Shown here: positions 43,864 through 52,080 of the stretch, piece by piece
Numbering within the stretch: position 1 is the stretch's first letter
Layout of the letters: the number at the start of each line of letters is the position of its first letter
Origin: Myxococcales bacterium
Lineage (GTDB): Bacteria; Myxococcota; UBA727; JABDBI01
Direction of reading: 5' to 3'
Assembly: GCA_023248595.1 (NCBI GenBank)
Contig: JAHFEG010000012.1
Coordinates: forward strand, 1 to 61,726
Length of the DNA: 61,726 nucleotides
The notes under the pieces: generated by a model
Database searches by the model: none
What the model saw: the letters and a program-made list of their open reading frames with translations, nothing else
Told to the model about the DNA's origin: nothing
Position numbers and translations under genes: made by a program

Positions 43864-44781
43864 ATGAAGACACGTACGGTTTTAATAATGCTGACCCTGT
43901 TCAATGTCTGCCAACCCGCCTTTGCAGAAATTCAAATCAACATTAGCGTTGACTGGGAAGGACGCAGCATCACCGCAAACAACCTTCGAGCCATTGAAGC
44001 TTTCAATCAAGAATTCGGTAAGATCCCTGTACTCCATTTTTTAAATGCAGCCTATTTTACCAAACCTGATGTCAATTTTGCTCAGGTTGCGAGGGAAATG
44101 CGTTCCGCTTTAGATGCCAATGATGTTGTTGGCCTTCACATCCATGCTTGGAAGAGTTTAATGACCAGCGCGGGCGTCGAATACCGCAATACCCCAAACT
44201 GGAATAGCGGCGCTGAAAGCTGCGATCCAGACTGTGGACACGGGGTGCCGCTGACTGCTTATGCCACGGAAGAACTTCAAAAAGTCATCCGTTACAGCGC
44301 AGATACTCTAGTCCAGCAAGGTTTCCCTCGTCCAATCGCTTTTCGTGCAGGTGGTTGGATGGCGAATCTAAACGTCATGCAGGCTCTTGCTGCCAACAAG
44401 TTTCGCTATGATTATTCAGGTTTGAATCGAGATGTTATTCGTGGGTCGCAACCTGAAATTTATCGATGGACTGCAAATTTATGGTCTCACATTACGAATC
44501 TGACGCAACCCTATGTGATCGAAGCAGCAGCTAACTTGATAGAAGTTCCAAACAATGGCTGTTTGGCTGACTACATGCCTGCGCGCAAAATGATTGCAGT
44601 CTGGGAAGAATATGTCCGTGCATGGCAGGCCAATCCTCGGGCAGACTATTTTATTTCGTTTGGTTTTCACCAGGAAACGGCTGCGGTTTATAGTTCTCGT
44701 GTGGCCGAAGCGTTGCGAGTGATCATTGCTGCTGCAGCGCAACGTCATATTCCTTTGAGCTTTGTCGCTTACCCGAAATAA
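43864..44781 (+). CDS. Exported polysaccharide-deacetylase-like protein
   Basis: A signal peptide (VLIMLTLFNVCQPAFA) precedes a 285-residue domain with NodB/CE4-like landmarks: ISVDWEG near the N-terminus (catalytic/metal Asp), VVGLHIHAWKSL (metal His pair), RPIAFRAGGWMANLNVMQAL and a C-terminal YFISFGFHQETAAVY. CE4 enzymes de-N-acetylate glycans. The match is to the fold, so substrate and activity are inferred. It follows the TonB-dependent receptor by 24 bases and is the last gene of that operon. Confidence 0.7.
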   Translation: MKTRTVLIMLTLFNVCQPAFAEIQINISVDWEGRSITANNLRAIEAFNQEFGKIPVLHFLNAAYFTKPDVNFAQVAREMRSALDANDVVGLHIHAWKSLMTSAGVEYRNTPNWNSGAESCDPDCGHGVPLTAYATEELQKVIRYSADTLVQQGFPRPIAFRAGGWMANLNVMQALAANKFRYDYSGLNRDVIRGSQPEIYRWTANLWSHITNLTQPYVIEAAANLIEVPNNGCLADYMPARKMIAVWEEYVRAWQANPRADYFISFGFHQETAAVYSSRVAEALRVIIAAAAQRHIPLSFVAYPK

Positions 44782-44820
44782 TCCAAGGAAAAAAATCACG
44801 CCTAATGGCGCTCAAACTGA

Positions 44821-45026
44821 ATTAAAAAATTATTTTTAAATTTTAATTGTTTTTATTTTAGCTTTTAATTTAAGATTTTTTTACTGCTTTGATTCACATG
44901 GTGTGGATCAAAAAAAGTACCGCGCCTAATTCCATGGAAAGTTATTTGGCGCGGCAGATTCACCTAAGAACCGGGGCGAAAATTAACACTCCGGTTCTTG
45001 TTGTCAAGCTTTGTCAAAAAAGCTTG
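44821..45026. other. AT-rich tract with four successive dyads
   Basis: 44821-44886 is almost pure A/T. Four dyads follow: TTTGATTCACA/TGTGGATCAAA (44888-44912), CCGCGCC/GGCGCGG around a TTCCATGGAA palindrome (44920-44954), AAGAACCGG/CCGGTTCTT (44966-44999) and CAAGCTTT/AAAGCTTG (45005-45026). The last abuts the ribosome-binding site of the helix-turn-helix gene. TGTGGATCA is one base from a DnaA box. It could be a replication origin or a structured leader; which is not settled here. Confidence 0.5.
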
Positions 45027-45035
45027 GGAGTGTTT

Positions 45036-45842
45036 ATGGAAAATAAAGTTTGTATCCCCCTCGATATTATTCGAAACACAAAATTATCACCACGTGCCAG
45101 GCTTATCTGGGCAGAGCTTTCTTTGTTGCCTAAAGGCGCTGTTGGCGAATTTGTGGTTAAGCTGAAAGTGCTGAGTCGGCTGCTGGGAATTTGCGACAGC
45201 ACCTTGCGTCGTGCAATTAAATCACTCGAAGAAGCAGGACTAATCCAGTGTGTGGGACTTTTTGAGAAAAAGTTTAAGAAATATGTGTTTAAAAACGCCG
45301 AGGAAGTGCCGATGGATTGTCATTCCGGACTCGTTCCGGAATCCATCCCAAGCACTGAAAACCTGGATGCCAGCCTGCGCTGGCATGACAAACAAGAACA
45401 GCCAGCACCAACGCCTCCGATTTGTCATGACAAACAAGAGCAACCTTCTTCCTATCCAGTCTCACCGTTTAGTAATTGGAAACAAACATTCCAAGAATTA
45501 AAAGCACAAATGAAACCCGAGCCCACACCAAAAGCAGAACGAAAAGTGGACCTCGGTGAAACTGATTTGCTGCGCATGAAATATCGCTTTGCCAATGGAA
45601 AACCCTGCAGTGATGACAAAGCAAAAATTGTTTACGCCGAGCAGCTGTACAACTTTTATCAAAATCAATGGCGTGCTCAATTTCCGCTCTTAAACGGCAA
45701 AGACAATCGTCCTCTTTTAGATGCTGGTCTCATCGAATATATTATCATGAACGAACCAGCAAATATTGCCGGTGCAAAAATGATGGACATCATCGACAAA
45801 GAGTTGCAACGCTTTACTGACTTTCCTATCGACAGGGCTTGA
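45036..45842 (+). CDS. Helix-turn-helix (HTH_36-like) protein carrying an in-frame palindromic repeat
   Basis: The N-terminal 80 residues form a winged helix typical of HTH_36 replication/plasmid proteins: IPLDIIRNTKLSPRARLIWA, then LKVLSRLLGICDSTLRRAIK and SLEEAGLIQCV. The middle (about 95-145) includes a 25-codon palindromic repeat translated in frame (CHSGLVPESIPSTENLDA...RWHDKQEQ) with a second DKQEQ copy after it, then a Pro-rich linker. The C-terminal domain (LLRMKYRFANGKPCSDDKAK onward) is duplicated in part at 1-126. ATG at 45036 has TTGGGAG upstream. Function is likely DNA binding; replication is a guess. Confidence 0.7.
   Translation: MENKVCIPLDIIRNTKLSPRARLIWAELSLLPKGAVGEFVVKLKVLSRLLGICDSTLRRAIKSLEEAGLIQCVGLFEKKFKKYVFKNAEEVPMDCHSGLVPESIPSTENLDASLRWHDKQEQPAPTPPICHDKQEQPSSYPVSPFSNWKQTFQELKAQMKPEPTPKAERKVDLGETDLLRMKYRFANGKPCSDDKAKIVYAEQLYNFYQNQWRAQFPLLNGKDNRPLLDAGLIEYIIMNEPANIAGAKMMDIIDKELQRFTDFPIDRA
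45317..45391 (+). repeat. Mobile palindromic repeat inside a coding region
   Basis: A 75-base unit begins TTGTCAT and ends ATGACAA, with internal arms (TTCCGGACTCGTTCCGGAA and TGCCAGCCTGCGCTGGCA). It belongs to the widespread family whose other strand reads VMPAQAGIQ. Its length is a multiple of three, so it adds 25 residues without a frameshift, as Rickettsia palindromic elements do. CATGACAAACAAGA occurs again at 45425-45438. Confidence 0.8.
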
Positions 45843-45920
45843 AGCCTCCGCTGATTCGTTGTTTCATCATGGTCGGACCAAGAGCCCGACCAAAGCTTCT
45901 GAGCCAGTGCTTTCATCGGC

Positions 45921-47585
45921 TTAGTATTCGGGAGGGTGTATAATTAATCTGTGCCTTTTCAGGTTTGGTAGCAGCTTGAAAATCCGTTTTAAAGATTGTA
46001 ACCCCTCAGTTCCAATTTCATTTTTGGTTAAATCTAAATTTAATTCTTGCACGGATCTGAGCTGCGTTAGAGCAAACGCTAACAATTGCGCTTGTGTATT
46101 ACCAAGAAGATTTCTTTTCAAGTGCAAATGCAATTTCTGCAAATGTGGCAGCTGCATGATGAGAGAGATTAAAGGGAGTTCGCTTATTGCACTATTTTCA
46201 CTTAAATCTAAATGCAACCTTCGCAATTGTGTTAGCTGTTTCAAGGCCAATGCCAAATTGATTATACTCGTATTTTCAATAGTATTATCAGATAAATCTA
46301 AATGTAATTCTTGTAATTGGAACAGCTGTCCTAAAGCCAAGGTCAATTCTGCTCTGCCCACGGTTTCGTTTTCGATGTTAGTATTACCCAAATATAAATG
46401 CAGCTGCTGTAAGTGAATCAGCTGTCCTAAGGTCTGCGCCAAGGCTTGTGCCTCAGCGGCGTTAATAGGATTGAATCTCAAGTTCAAATGCAGTTCTCTT
46501 AAGTGAGTCAATTCTCCTAAAACCTGAGCTAATATGATTCTTCCCAATCTTTCATGTTGGTCGTCAGAAACACTGGTGTGGCTCAAATCTAAATGCAGTC
46601 TTCGCAATTGAGTCAGTCCCCGTAGGCTGTTGGCCATATTCATGATGCCAGCATCGCCAAGACGGTAGTATCGCATCTCTAAAACAAGCGACCTCAGTTT
46701 GGTTAACCTTGCTAAGGCATCTGCCAGAATAACCCCTGAATTGGTGTAAACTGCACGATTGTCGCTGATATTTAAATCAAGTTCATTGAGGTCGGTCAAT
46801 TGCCCTAAGGCGAGAGCTAATTCTGATATGTCATGATCGACTAATAAATTGCAGTTTATGTATAAATGCAGCACTTGTAAGTGACTCATCTGCAATAAGG
46901 CACTGGCCAAGGCTTCTATGCCAGTAAATTCAAGTCGATTGTAACTTAAATCCAAACCTAAGGATGTCAAATTGGGTATTTTGGTTAAAATCGCAAGCAA
47001 GCTTTGCAGACTTTCAAGTGGGATTGCTTGCGCAAATGTAAGTTCTACTGTGTGTAATTGACTTGCTCGTACTTTTAAAAGTTCCAGAATTGAATCTATT
47101 TGCATGTTATCGGTAATAAAGATTCGCAGGGCCTGCATAGGGTATTCTAAACTGAGATCATGGATAAACTGGGCCTGTTCCTGGAGAACTGGCTCGCGTC
47201 GCAAACGGAAAAAATTGATTATAGCAAAGCTGGCTGCTTCTCTAAAAGCTCTACAGCTGGTAGCAAAACGCACAAAACTTTGCCAATTAGGCAAAGCGGC
47301 CGCAATCTTTGCTAGCAAAACAGGCGTCATCTGATCAAGAAGAAATGGTTCCTGGCTTGCTCCTGCAAACGAAGCGACTCTTGAGTAGGGGACAGCCCCT
47401 AACTGCTCTGCGGCTTGGGCGGCTAATGGCGTATAAAATTCTTCTAATTCTTCTTCACTTTCTTCTTTTTTGCTGGTTTTTTCGGTTGGTTCTTCTCCAG
47501 GGATCATTGCAATTGACGAAGTAGCGACTAAGAGATTAAATGCAAGAAGAGTCAGTAATTTTTGATTCACAGGTTTTAACCTCAA
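45921..47585 (-). CDS. Exported F-box-like / leucine-rich-repeat protein
   Basis: A signal peptide (LLTLLAFNLLVATSSIAM) is followed by an acidic stretch (EEPTEKTSKKEESEEELEEF). An F-box-like helical segment lies at about 82-120 (LLDQMTPVLLAKIAAALPNW, then FVRFATSCRAFREAA). About 12 leucine-rich repeats of the RNI type follow (LxxLxxLxLDLSxNxL, 26-34 residues each). F-box plus LRR is the layout of eukaryotic SCF substrate receptors and of some bacterial effectors. The F-box call is by eye and could be wrong; the LRR call is firm. Confidence 0.8.
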   Translation of the reverse strand: MRLKPVNQKLLTLLAFNLLVATSSIAMIPGEEPTEKTSKKEESEEELEEFYTPLAAQAAEQLGAVPYSRVASFAGASQEPFLLDQMTPVLLAKIAAALPNWQSFVRFATSCRAFREAASFAIINFFRLRREPVLQEQAQFIHDLSLEYPMQALRIFITDNMQIDSILELLKVRASQLHTVELTFAQAIPLESLQSLLAILTKIPNLTSLGLDLSYNRLEFTGIEALASALLQMSHLQVLHLYINCNLLVDHDISELALALGQLTDLNELDLNISDNRAVYTNSGVILADALARLTKLRSLVLEMRYYRLGDAGIMNMANSLRGLTQLRRLHLDLSHTSVSDDQHERLGRIILAQVLGELTHLRELHLNLRFNPINAAEAQALAQTLGQLIHLQQLHLYLGNTNIENETVGRAELTLALGQLFQLQELHLDLSDNTIENTSIINLALALKQLTQLRRLHLDLSENSAISELPLISLIMQLPHLQKLHLHLKRNLLGNTQAQLLAFALTQLRSVQELNLDLTKNEIGTEGLQSLKRIFKLLPNLKRHRLIIHPPEY

Positions 47586-47659
47586 AACTTATTTATTAAT
47601 GATGCAGTATTATCATGTAAAAAATAGTTTTGGCAGCGCTTTTTTAAAAAGCAATGAGA

Positions 47660-48322
47660 TCAGGATTTTCCTGCACGCGCCCGAATATTTGCAATCATTT
47701 CTGCTCGGTCTGGTGCGCCAAAGATTGCGCTGCCGGCCACAAAAATATTGGCACCAGCCTTTGCGGTAATAGCAGCTGTTTTGGGATCGATGCCGCCATC
47801 AACTTGAATGTGGCATTTGGAGTTGCCTGCGCTATCTAGCATTTGGCGAATTTTGGTAATTTTGGCGACAGGTTCTTGTAAAAACTTTTGGTGTGCAAAG
47901 CCAGGGTTCACGGTCATGACCAAGACGTTATCTAAATCATTCAGCACATATTTGATGCATTCTTCTGAAGTAGCAGGATTTAAGGCAACACCCGCCTTTT
48001 TTCCTAACTGTCTAATGCTTTGTAACGTGCGTTGCAGATGGGTGCAACTTTCAGCGTGGATAGTGATTTGGTCTGCGCCGGCTTTTGCAAAGGGTTCAAT
48101 CCAGCGTTCAGGCTCTACAATCATCAGATGAACATCGATGAATTTTTGCGTACACCTGCGGACTGCTTCTACCATGATAGGACCAAAAGTCATGTTGGGG
48201 ACATAGCGACCATCCATTACATCAATATGTATCCAATCGGCGCCGGCAGCTTCAATGGATTTGATTTCTTCTTCCAAGATACAAAGATTTGCAGAAAGAA
48301 TGGACGGAGCAATTATAATCAT
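47660..48322 (-). CDS. rpe: Ribulose-phosphate 3-epimerase
   Basis: It interconverts ribulose-5-P and xylulose-5-P in the pentose phosphate pathway. The TIM-barrel motifs are APSILSANLCILEEE, HIDVMDGRYVPNMTFGP (metal ligands Asp/His), VHLMIVEPERWI, VMTVNPGFAHQKFL and QVDGGIDPKTA. Length of 220 is standard. It follows rsmB on the same strand with 23 bases between. Confidence 0.96.
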   Translation of the reverse strand: MIIIAPSILSANLCILEEEIKSIEAAGADWIHIDVMDGRYVPNMTFGPIMVEAVRRCTQKFIDVHLMIVEPERWIEPFAKAGADQITIHAESCTHLQRTLQSIRQLGKKAGVALNPATSEECIKYVLNDLDNVLVMTVNPGFAHQKFLQEPVAKITKIRQMLDSAGNSKCHIQVDGGIDPKTAAITAKAGANIFVAGSAIFGAPDRAEMIANIRARAGKS

Positions 48323-48345
48323 TGTCTATCTCCCATAATATAATC

Positions 48346-49698
48346 CTACTCTTTCTTTAACCTGACCGCAAAAAAAGCATCGCAATCATGCCGATGAGGC
48401 CATAAGCGCACTTCGTTTTTATCATTCATGGCATTTTCGGGTAACCAAGGCAGGCTAACGCGAGGATCCTCACGGCTAAAATCAGGATGTTTTTCTAAAA
48501 AGGCAGCAATTTGTTCTGGGCCTTCTTGGGGCATGGGGGAGCATACCGAGTAAACCAAAACCCCTTGGGATTTTAATGTCTGGGCTGCGCTGGATAACAA
48601 TTCGCTTTGCAAAGTTAGGAGTTCGTTCAAGTTTTCAGCTGTGTGTTTGAGTTTGATTTCTGGATGTCTTCTGATGGTACCAAGTCCAGAGCAGGGCGCA
48701 TCCAATAAAACTGCATCCGCTGAGCCTTGAAATTTGGGATCGTCGGCCAAGGTGCGTGCATCTTTTATCACAGTCTTGATGCTTAATTTCATGCGGCGGG
48801 CATTGTATTGAATGCGGCGAATTTTCGCTTCACTGACATCAATGGCAAAGACATGGGATTTAGGGTCGGCTATTTTTTTCAAAATCATCGATTTTGAGCC
48901 AGGGGCCGCACAGCAGTCGACAATGGTCGATGTCACGGTTGCAGAGGGATTGAGCAACAAAGCTGCTACTTGACTCGCGGGATCTTGCACCATGAAATCA
49001 CCGTTTTGAAAGCCGGCAATTTCTTTGGGCGATCCTGCTTTGGCCAAGCTCACTGCCGAAGGCACAAATGCATGTTTTTCACCCAATAGAAGCTGAGGAT
49101 TTTCCTGAAACATGCGCAGCCAAACTTTTGGTCTTTGATTCATCGCTTCACAGGCTAAGCGCCATTCAGACTCAGGCAGTGCTTGAGCAATGGCTTGGAC
49201 CAGGCTCAATGGGAGTCCAAAAGCTTGGCTTAGTTTTTCCAGATTGATTTCATCTTCAGTCAGAAGTGTTAAATGCATGGGCGAACCCAAGCGTCTTAAA
49301 ACCAGATTGGTGAACCCGGCCAGGTAAGGTCTTTTGCGTTTGACTTCATTGACAGCCGTGTTGACAGCGGCATGGGCAGGGATCTTCTCGCTTAAGTGCT
49401 GCAACTGATAAGCTGCGACCAATAAATGTGGCAGCAAAATGGCGTCGATTTTTTGTTGTGGCTTTTCTAAAGCGCGGCGTAGGCTTTGTTCTAAGGAACT
49501 TGCCCACCGAATGGTGCCATAAGTCAATTCTGTGCACAGTGCTTTATCGATAGCGGACAAACCAGCTTGGTCCATGGCTTGTGATAAGGCCAGATTGGAA
49601 AAAGAGTTTTGCTCTAAAACTTTTGCTACGACATTAGCGGCAACTCTTCGGGGGTTAGAGCTATTTGTTTGAGGTTTTACTGGAGGCATGAGACTCAC
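48346..49698 (-). CDS. rsmB: 16S rRNA m5C967 methyltransferase RsmB
   Basis: The N-terminal NusB-like domain (about 15-150: RVAANVVAKVLEQNSFSNLA, CTELTYGTIRWASSLEQSL) and the C-terminal Rossmann methyltransferase domain are both present. AdoMet motif: VDCCAAPGSKSMILKK. Catalytic cysteines: VLLDAPCSGLGTIRRHPEI and VYSVCSPMPQEG (the second usually reads YSTCS). The 5' end overlaps the upstream esterase gene by 38 bases. It may have a second function in other lineages. Confidence 0.93.
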   Translation of the reverse strand: MSLMPPVKPQTNSSNPRRVAANVVAKVLEQNSFSNLALSQAMDQAGLSAIDKALCTELTYGTIRWASSLEQSLRRALEKPQQKIDAILLPHLLVAAYQLQHLSEKIPAHAAVNTAVNEVKRKRPYLAGFTNLVLRRLGSPMHLTLLTEDEINLEKLSQAFGLPLSLVQAIAQALPESEWRLACEAMNQRPKVWLRMFQENPQLLLGEKHAFVPSAVSLAKAGSPKEIAGFQNGDFMVQDPASQVAALLLNPSATVTSTIVDCCAAPGSKSMILKKIADPKSHVFAIDVSEAKIRRIQYNARRMKLSIKTVIKDARTLADDPKFQGSADAVLLDAPCSGLGTIRRHPEIKLKHTAENLNELLTLQSELLSSAAQTLKSQGVLVYSVCSPMPQEGPEQIAAFLEKHPDFSREDPRVSLPWLPENAMNDKNEVRLWPHRHDCDAFFAVRLKKE

Positions 49699-50452
49699 AA
49701 AAAATTAAAATATGTTCGATTAATTCATCTCGATCAAAATCGAGCGAGACAATGTGAGCAGAGCGCTCAAAAAACCATTGAGAATAAGGGGATATAATAT
49801 TGTTTTGAAGTAGTTTAGCGGTTTTTTTAGAGTGAACCACATGATCTTGAGCGCCAAAAAGAGCAAGGGTAGGGCAAGTAATTTGTGCGAGGTTTTGCGT
49901 TGCTTTCTGCATCAAGTTATTTAATTGAACCAGCGCTTTTAGAGGGGTATGTTCAAGGGTCGGATTTTCTTTGCGAGCCTCTGCGTCTAAAATGTCGCCG
50001 CCTTTTATGCGTTTTGGTACAAACCAGTTGTGTCCTAGTCCCATTTTGGTGAGCCAAATTCCGAAATTTCCATAAAAACGTAAGAGGAAGGCTGGCGCAA
50101 TTAGGATGAGCTTATCAACCTGCATTTTTGGGTCAGCAGCAAGCAAAGTAGCTAAAAGTCCGCCCATAGAAAAACCAATAACAATACGCGGCTTATCTGC
50201 GGGTAAAGAAGCAAAAGCCTCTTTGGCGGCGGCGATCCAAATTTCTGCAGAAATTTGATTTATATGCCCAGGCGTTTCTGCATGCCCTGGCAAAAGAGGG
50301 GCCCAGCAAGTGAAACCGGCTTGATGTAATGCATCGCCGACAATTCTTAACTCGTATGGAGTGCCCGTAAATCCATGCAACAGTAAGACAGAACCACGGT
50401 TGCCTTCAAGACGAAAAGCGGATGGAGATGATTTTGGCAGGGGGCGCGGCAT
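49661..50452 (-). CDS. Alpha/beta-hydrolase (carboxylesterase / monoacylglycerol-lipase type)
   Basis: The oxyanion motif is LLLHGFTGTPYELR, the nucleophile is in VIGFSMGGLLATLLA (Ser about 93), and the acid and His are in FGAQDHVVHSK and RSAHIVSLDFDRDEL. This arrangement is typical of Est30-like carboxylesterases. No signal peptide, so it is cytosolic. It is coupled to rsmB downstream by overlap and to a DUF2203 gene upstream (1-base overlap). Confidence 0.85.
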   Translation of the reverse strand: MPRPLPKSSPSAFRLEGNRGSVLLLHGFTGTPYELRIVGDALHQAGFTCWAPLLPGHAETPGHINQISAEIWIAAAKEAFASLPADKPRIVIGFSMGGLLATLLAADPKMQVDKLILIAPAFLLRFYGNFGIWLTKMGLGHNWFVPKRIKGGDILDAEARKENPTLEHTPLKALVQLNNLMQKATQNLAQITCPTLALFGAQDHVVHSKKTAKLLQNNIISPYSQWFFERSAHIVSLDFDRDELIEHILIFCESHASSKTSNK

Positions 50453-50916
50453 TAATGCACGACCAAAGGACCAAAGCTTTGAGGGTGCTGAATGGGTCGG
50501 CGCGATGAAAAGCCTTCATCAATAGAGTGCCAGTGAGAAACAGTCTTGTCGCCAAACTGCCAGCACAAATAGATAGGCTGGCGGTTAAGCTCTGACAAAA
50601 AGTCGATACGTGCAGGAAAGACACTTTTCACGATGGCGCCATAGCAATGCATTTCCAGGACTTCATCACGAATTTCAGATTCGATTTCTTTGAGGCGTTT
50701 TTGCTTCTGCTTTGAGGTGGCCCTGGGTTTAGGGGCCGTGGAACCAACTTCTTGCATGGTTCCTTGTGCTGTCTCTTGTGTGGCTGCTTTGCGTTTTGGT
50801 GTGCTGTCTTGCAGTAGCTGGCCTTCGGCCACAAGCGTATGAATCTTGACGAAATGGTCTTTAATCAAGGGCAGAAAGACATTGGCTTCTTGTAGTGTAA
50901 TAGCGCGAAAAATCAT
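50452..50916 (-). CDS. DUF2203-family protein
   Basis: The signature elements are AITLQEANVFLPLIKDHF at the N-terminus and, near the end, IDFLSELNRQPIYLCWQFGD followed by SHWHSIDEGFSSRRPI. The family is conserved in many bacteria and its role is unknown. This copy has a charged insertion of about 30 residues (QDSTPKRKAATQETAQ...) between the two halves. It starts the operon that continues to the esterase, rsmB and rpe. Confidence 0.75.
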   Translation of the reverse strand: MIFRAITLQEANVFLPLIKDHFVKIHTLVAEGQLLQDSTPKRKAATQETAQGTMQEVGSTAPKPRATSKQKQKRLKEIESEIRDEVLEMHCYGAIVKSVFPARIDFLSELNRQPIYLCWQFGDKTVSHWHSIDEGFSSRRPIQHPQSFGPLVVH

Positions 50917-51014
50917 AGCCAGCCTATCTTAACCATCTGGGAGTTTTGGGCAAGAGAAAAAAAGTAAAATACTGGCCAAGTTTTAGCCTGTTATCAGTTC
51001 TTTGGTGGATAGAT

Positions 51015-51045
51015 TTGAAACAGATAATGGTTTTTTTGTTATACT
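51015..51045 (+). promoter_or_regulatory. Candidate promoter of the type-III-like module
   Basis: TTGAAA (51015-51020) and TATACT (51040-51045, 5/6) are separated by 19 bases, 35 bases before the first ATG of the module. The -10 is good, the spacing long. Confidence 0.35.
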
Positions 51046-51079
51046 AAAATCAGTGATTTTTCACATAAAGGAAACTAAA

Positions 51080-51394
51080 ATGCAAAAATCTGCTCCAAAA
51101 TCAAAACAAGTGTCCAGCAATTCTAAAGAAAATCAAAAAACTTCCATGGGATATCCCAATCTTGAAGCATTACTTGAACAAGACAAACCGGATTTATCAG
51201 CGATGCTGATGCGCCATGAGCAGTTAGTTGAATTATCGCAGGCAAGGGCTGGAATTCCTAAAGAAAAAGCCGCTGCGAAAAGCTCTGCGTTGGCTTATGA
51301 CCAATTTTTTGATCTTTTCAGTACCTTGCTGCAAGTAAAACAAAAAATGATCGATGAGCAAAAGTCTCAAAAAGGCACTCTTAAGAAGAAATAG
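51080..51394 (+). CDS. Small charged protein, first gene of the type-III-like module
   Basis: No family recognised. It is 104 residues, Lys/Gln-rich, with no membrane segment. The N-terminal 35 residues look disordered (KSKQVSSNSKENQK) and the rest is helical (LSAMLMRHEQLVELSQARAG, YDQFFDLFSTLLQVKQKMI). This is the build of type III export chaperones or needle-related proteins, but nothing specific matches. AAAGGAAAC precedes the ATG. The next genes on the same strand form the module. Confidence 0.55.
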   Translation: MQKSAPKSKQVSSNSKENQKTSMGYPNLEALLEQDKPDLSAMLMRHEQLVELSQARAGIPKEKAAAKSSALAYDQFFDLFSTLLQVKQKMIDEQKSQKGTLKKK

Positions 51395-51465
51395 ACTTGG
51401 GTTTAGCCAAAAATTCGGAATTATAACTCAGTCTTGCTACAATCAAGTAAGCATTGGGGGATAAA

Positions 51466-51993
51466 ATGAAAATTGGCTTAAATGTGTCAAATCAAGGACT
51501 CACGCAGCAAACACAAAACTTGACTGGTCCTGAAAAATTTCAACAAACTTTATCAGGCGTGACCAGCGCTTTGGCGGGTGCTGCCGGTGCGGCGGCTCCT
51601 TTTTTTCCCGGTGGCGCAGTGGTGTCTGCTGCTTTAAGTGGTTTTGCTAATACAGCCCAACAGGCTTCAATGAACGGTGGCGGTGTTGGTCCTTTTGGTG
51701 GTGCGGGCGGATCTTATAGTATGGGTGGCGGCATGTTTGGAGGTGGTGGCATCCCTGGCGGCGGCGGCATGCCCGGCATGGGAGCAGCGGGTGGTATGCC
51801 TGGCGGTGTGGGCGGAGTAGGCGGCGCGCCTGGTAGCCCAGAAGCTCAGATGCAACAAGGTTTTGCGCAGCAGATGTATCTCATGGGAGTGCAACAAAAG
51901 GCACAACAACAAAGTGAGGTTATGTCGATGATGTCCAACTTGTTGAAAGTAAGACATGACTCTGACCAAAGCGTCATTCAAAACATACATTAA
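51466..51993 (+). CDS. Gly/Ala-rich small protein A (possible secreted substrate)
   Basis: A 175-residue protein, paralogous with the next gene. It has a polar N-terminus (NVSNQGLTQQTQNLTG), a hydrophobic Ala/Gly segment (SALAGAAGAAAPFFPGGAVVSAALSGF), a Gly-rich region of about 60 residues and a helical C-terminus (QQKAQQQSEVMSMMSNLLKVRHDSD...IQNIH). No Sec signal is seen. This layout is seen in type III translocator-like or filament proteins. The ATG at 51466 has TTGGGGGAT upstream; the frame extends to a TTG at 51454. Confidence 0.6.
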   Translation: MKIGLNVSNQGLTQQTQNLTGPEKFQQTLSGVTSALAGAAGAAAPFFPGGAVVSAALSGFANTAQQASMNGGGVGPFGGAGGSYSMGGGMFGGGGIPGGGGMPGMGAAGGMPGGVGGVGGAPGSPEAQMQQGFAQQMYLMGVQQKAQQQSEVMSMMSNLLKVRHDSDQSVIQNIH

Positions 51994-52042
51994 AAAAAGC
52001 GCTTTTAGTAAGTTAGCAACTCCGCTGGACTTTGCCCGATAT

Positions 52043-52070
52043 CTCTTGCAGATGAATCTATTTGCAAGAG
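52043..52070 (+). promoter_or_regulatory. Hairpin masking the ribosome-binding site of the 52081 gene
   Basis: CTCTTGCA (52043-52050) and TGCAAGAG (52063-52070) form a perfect 8-bp stem with a 12-base loop. The AAGAGG ribosome-binding site (52066-52071) lies almost wholly in the 3' arm, nine bases before the ATG. This could limit translation until melted. Confidence 0.6.
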
Positions 52071-52080
52071 GTAAAAATCC

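Noticed and set aside
47747-47765. Sigma-54-like TGGCAC...TTGC inside rpe
   Set aside because: Spacing between the two elements is off by one and it lies inside a coding region on the wrong strand for a promoter of a neighbouring gene.
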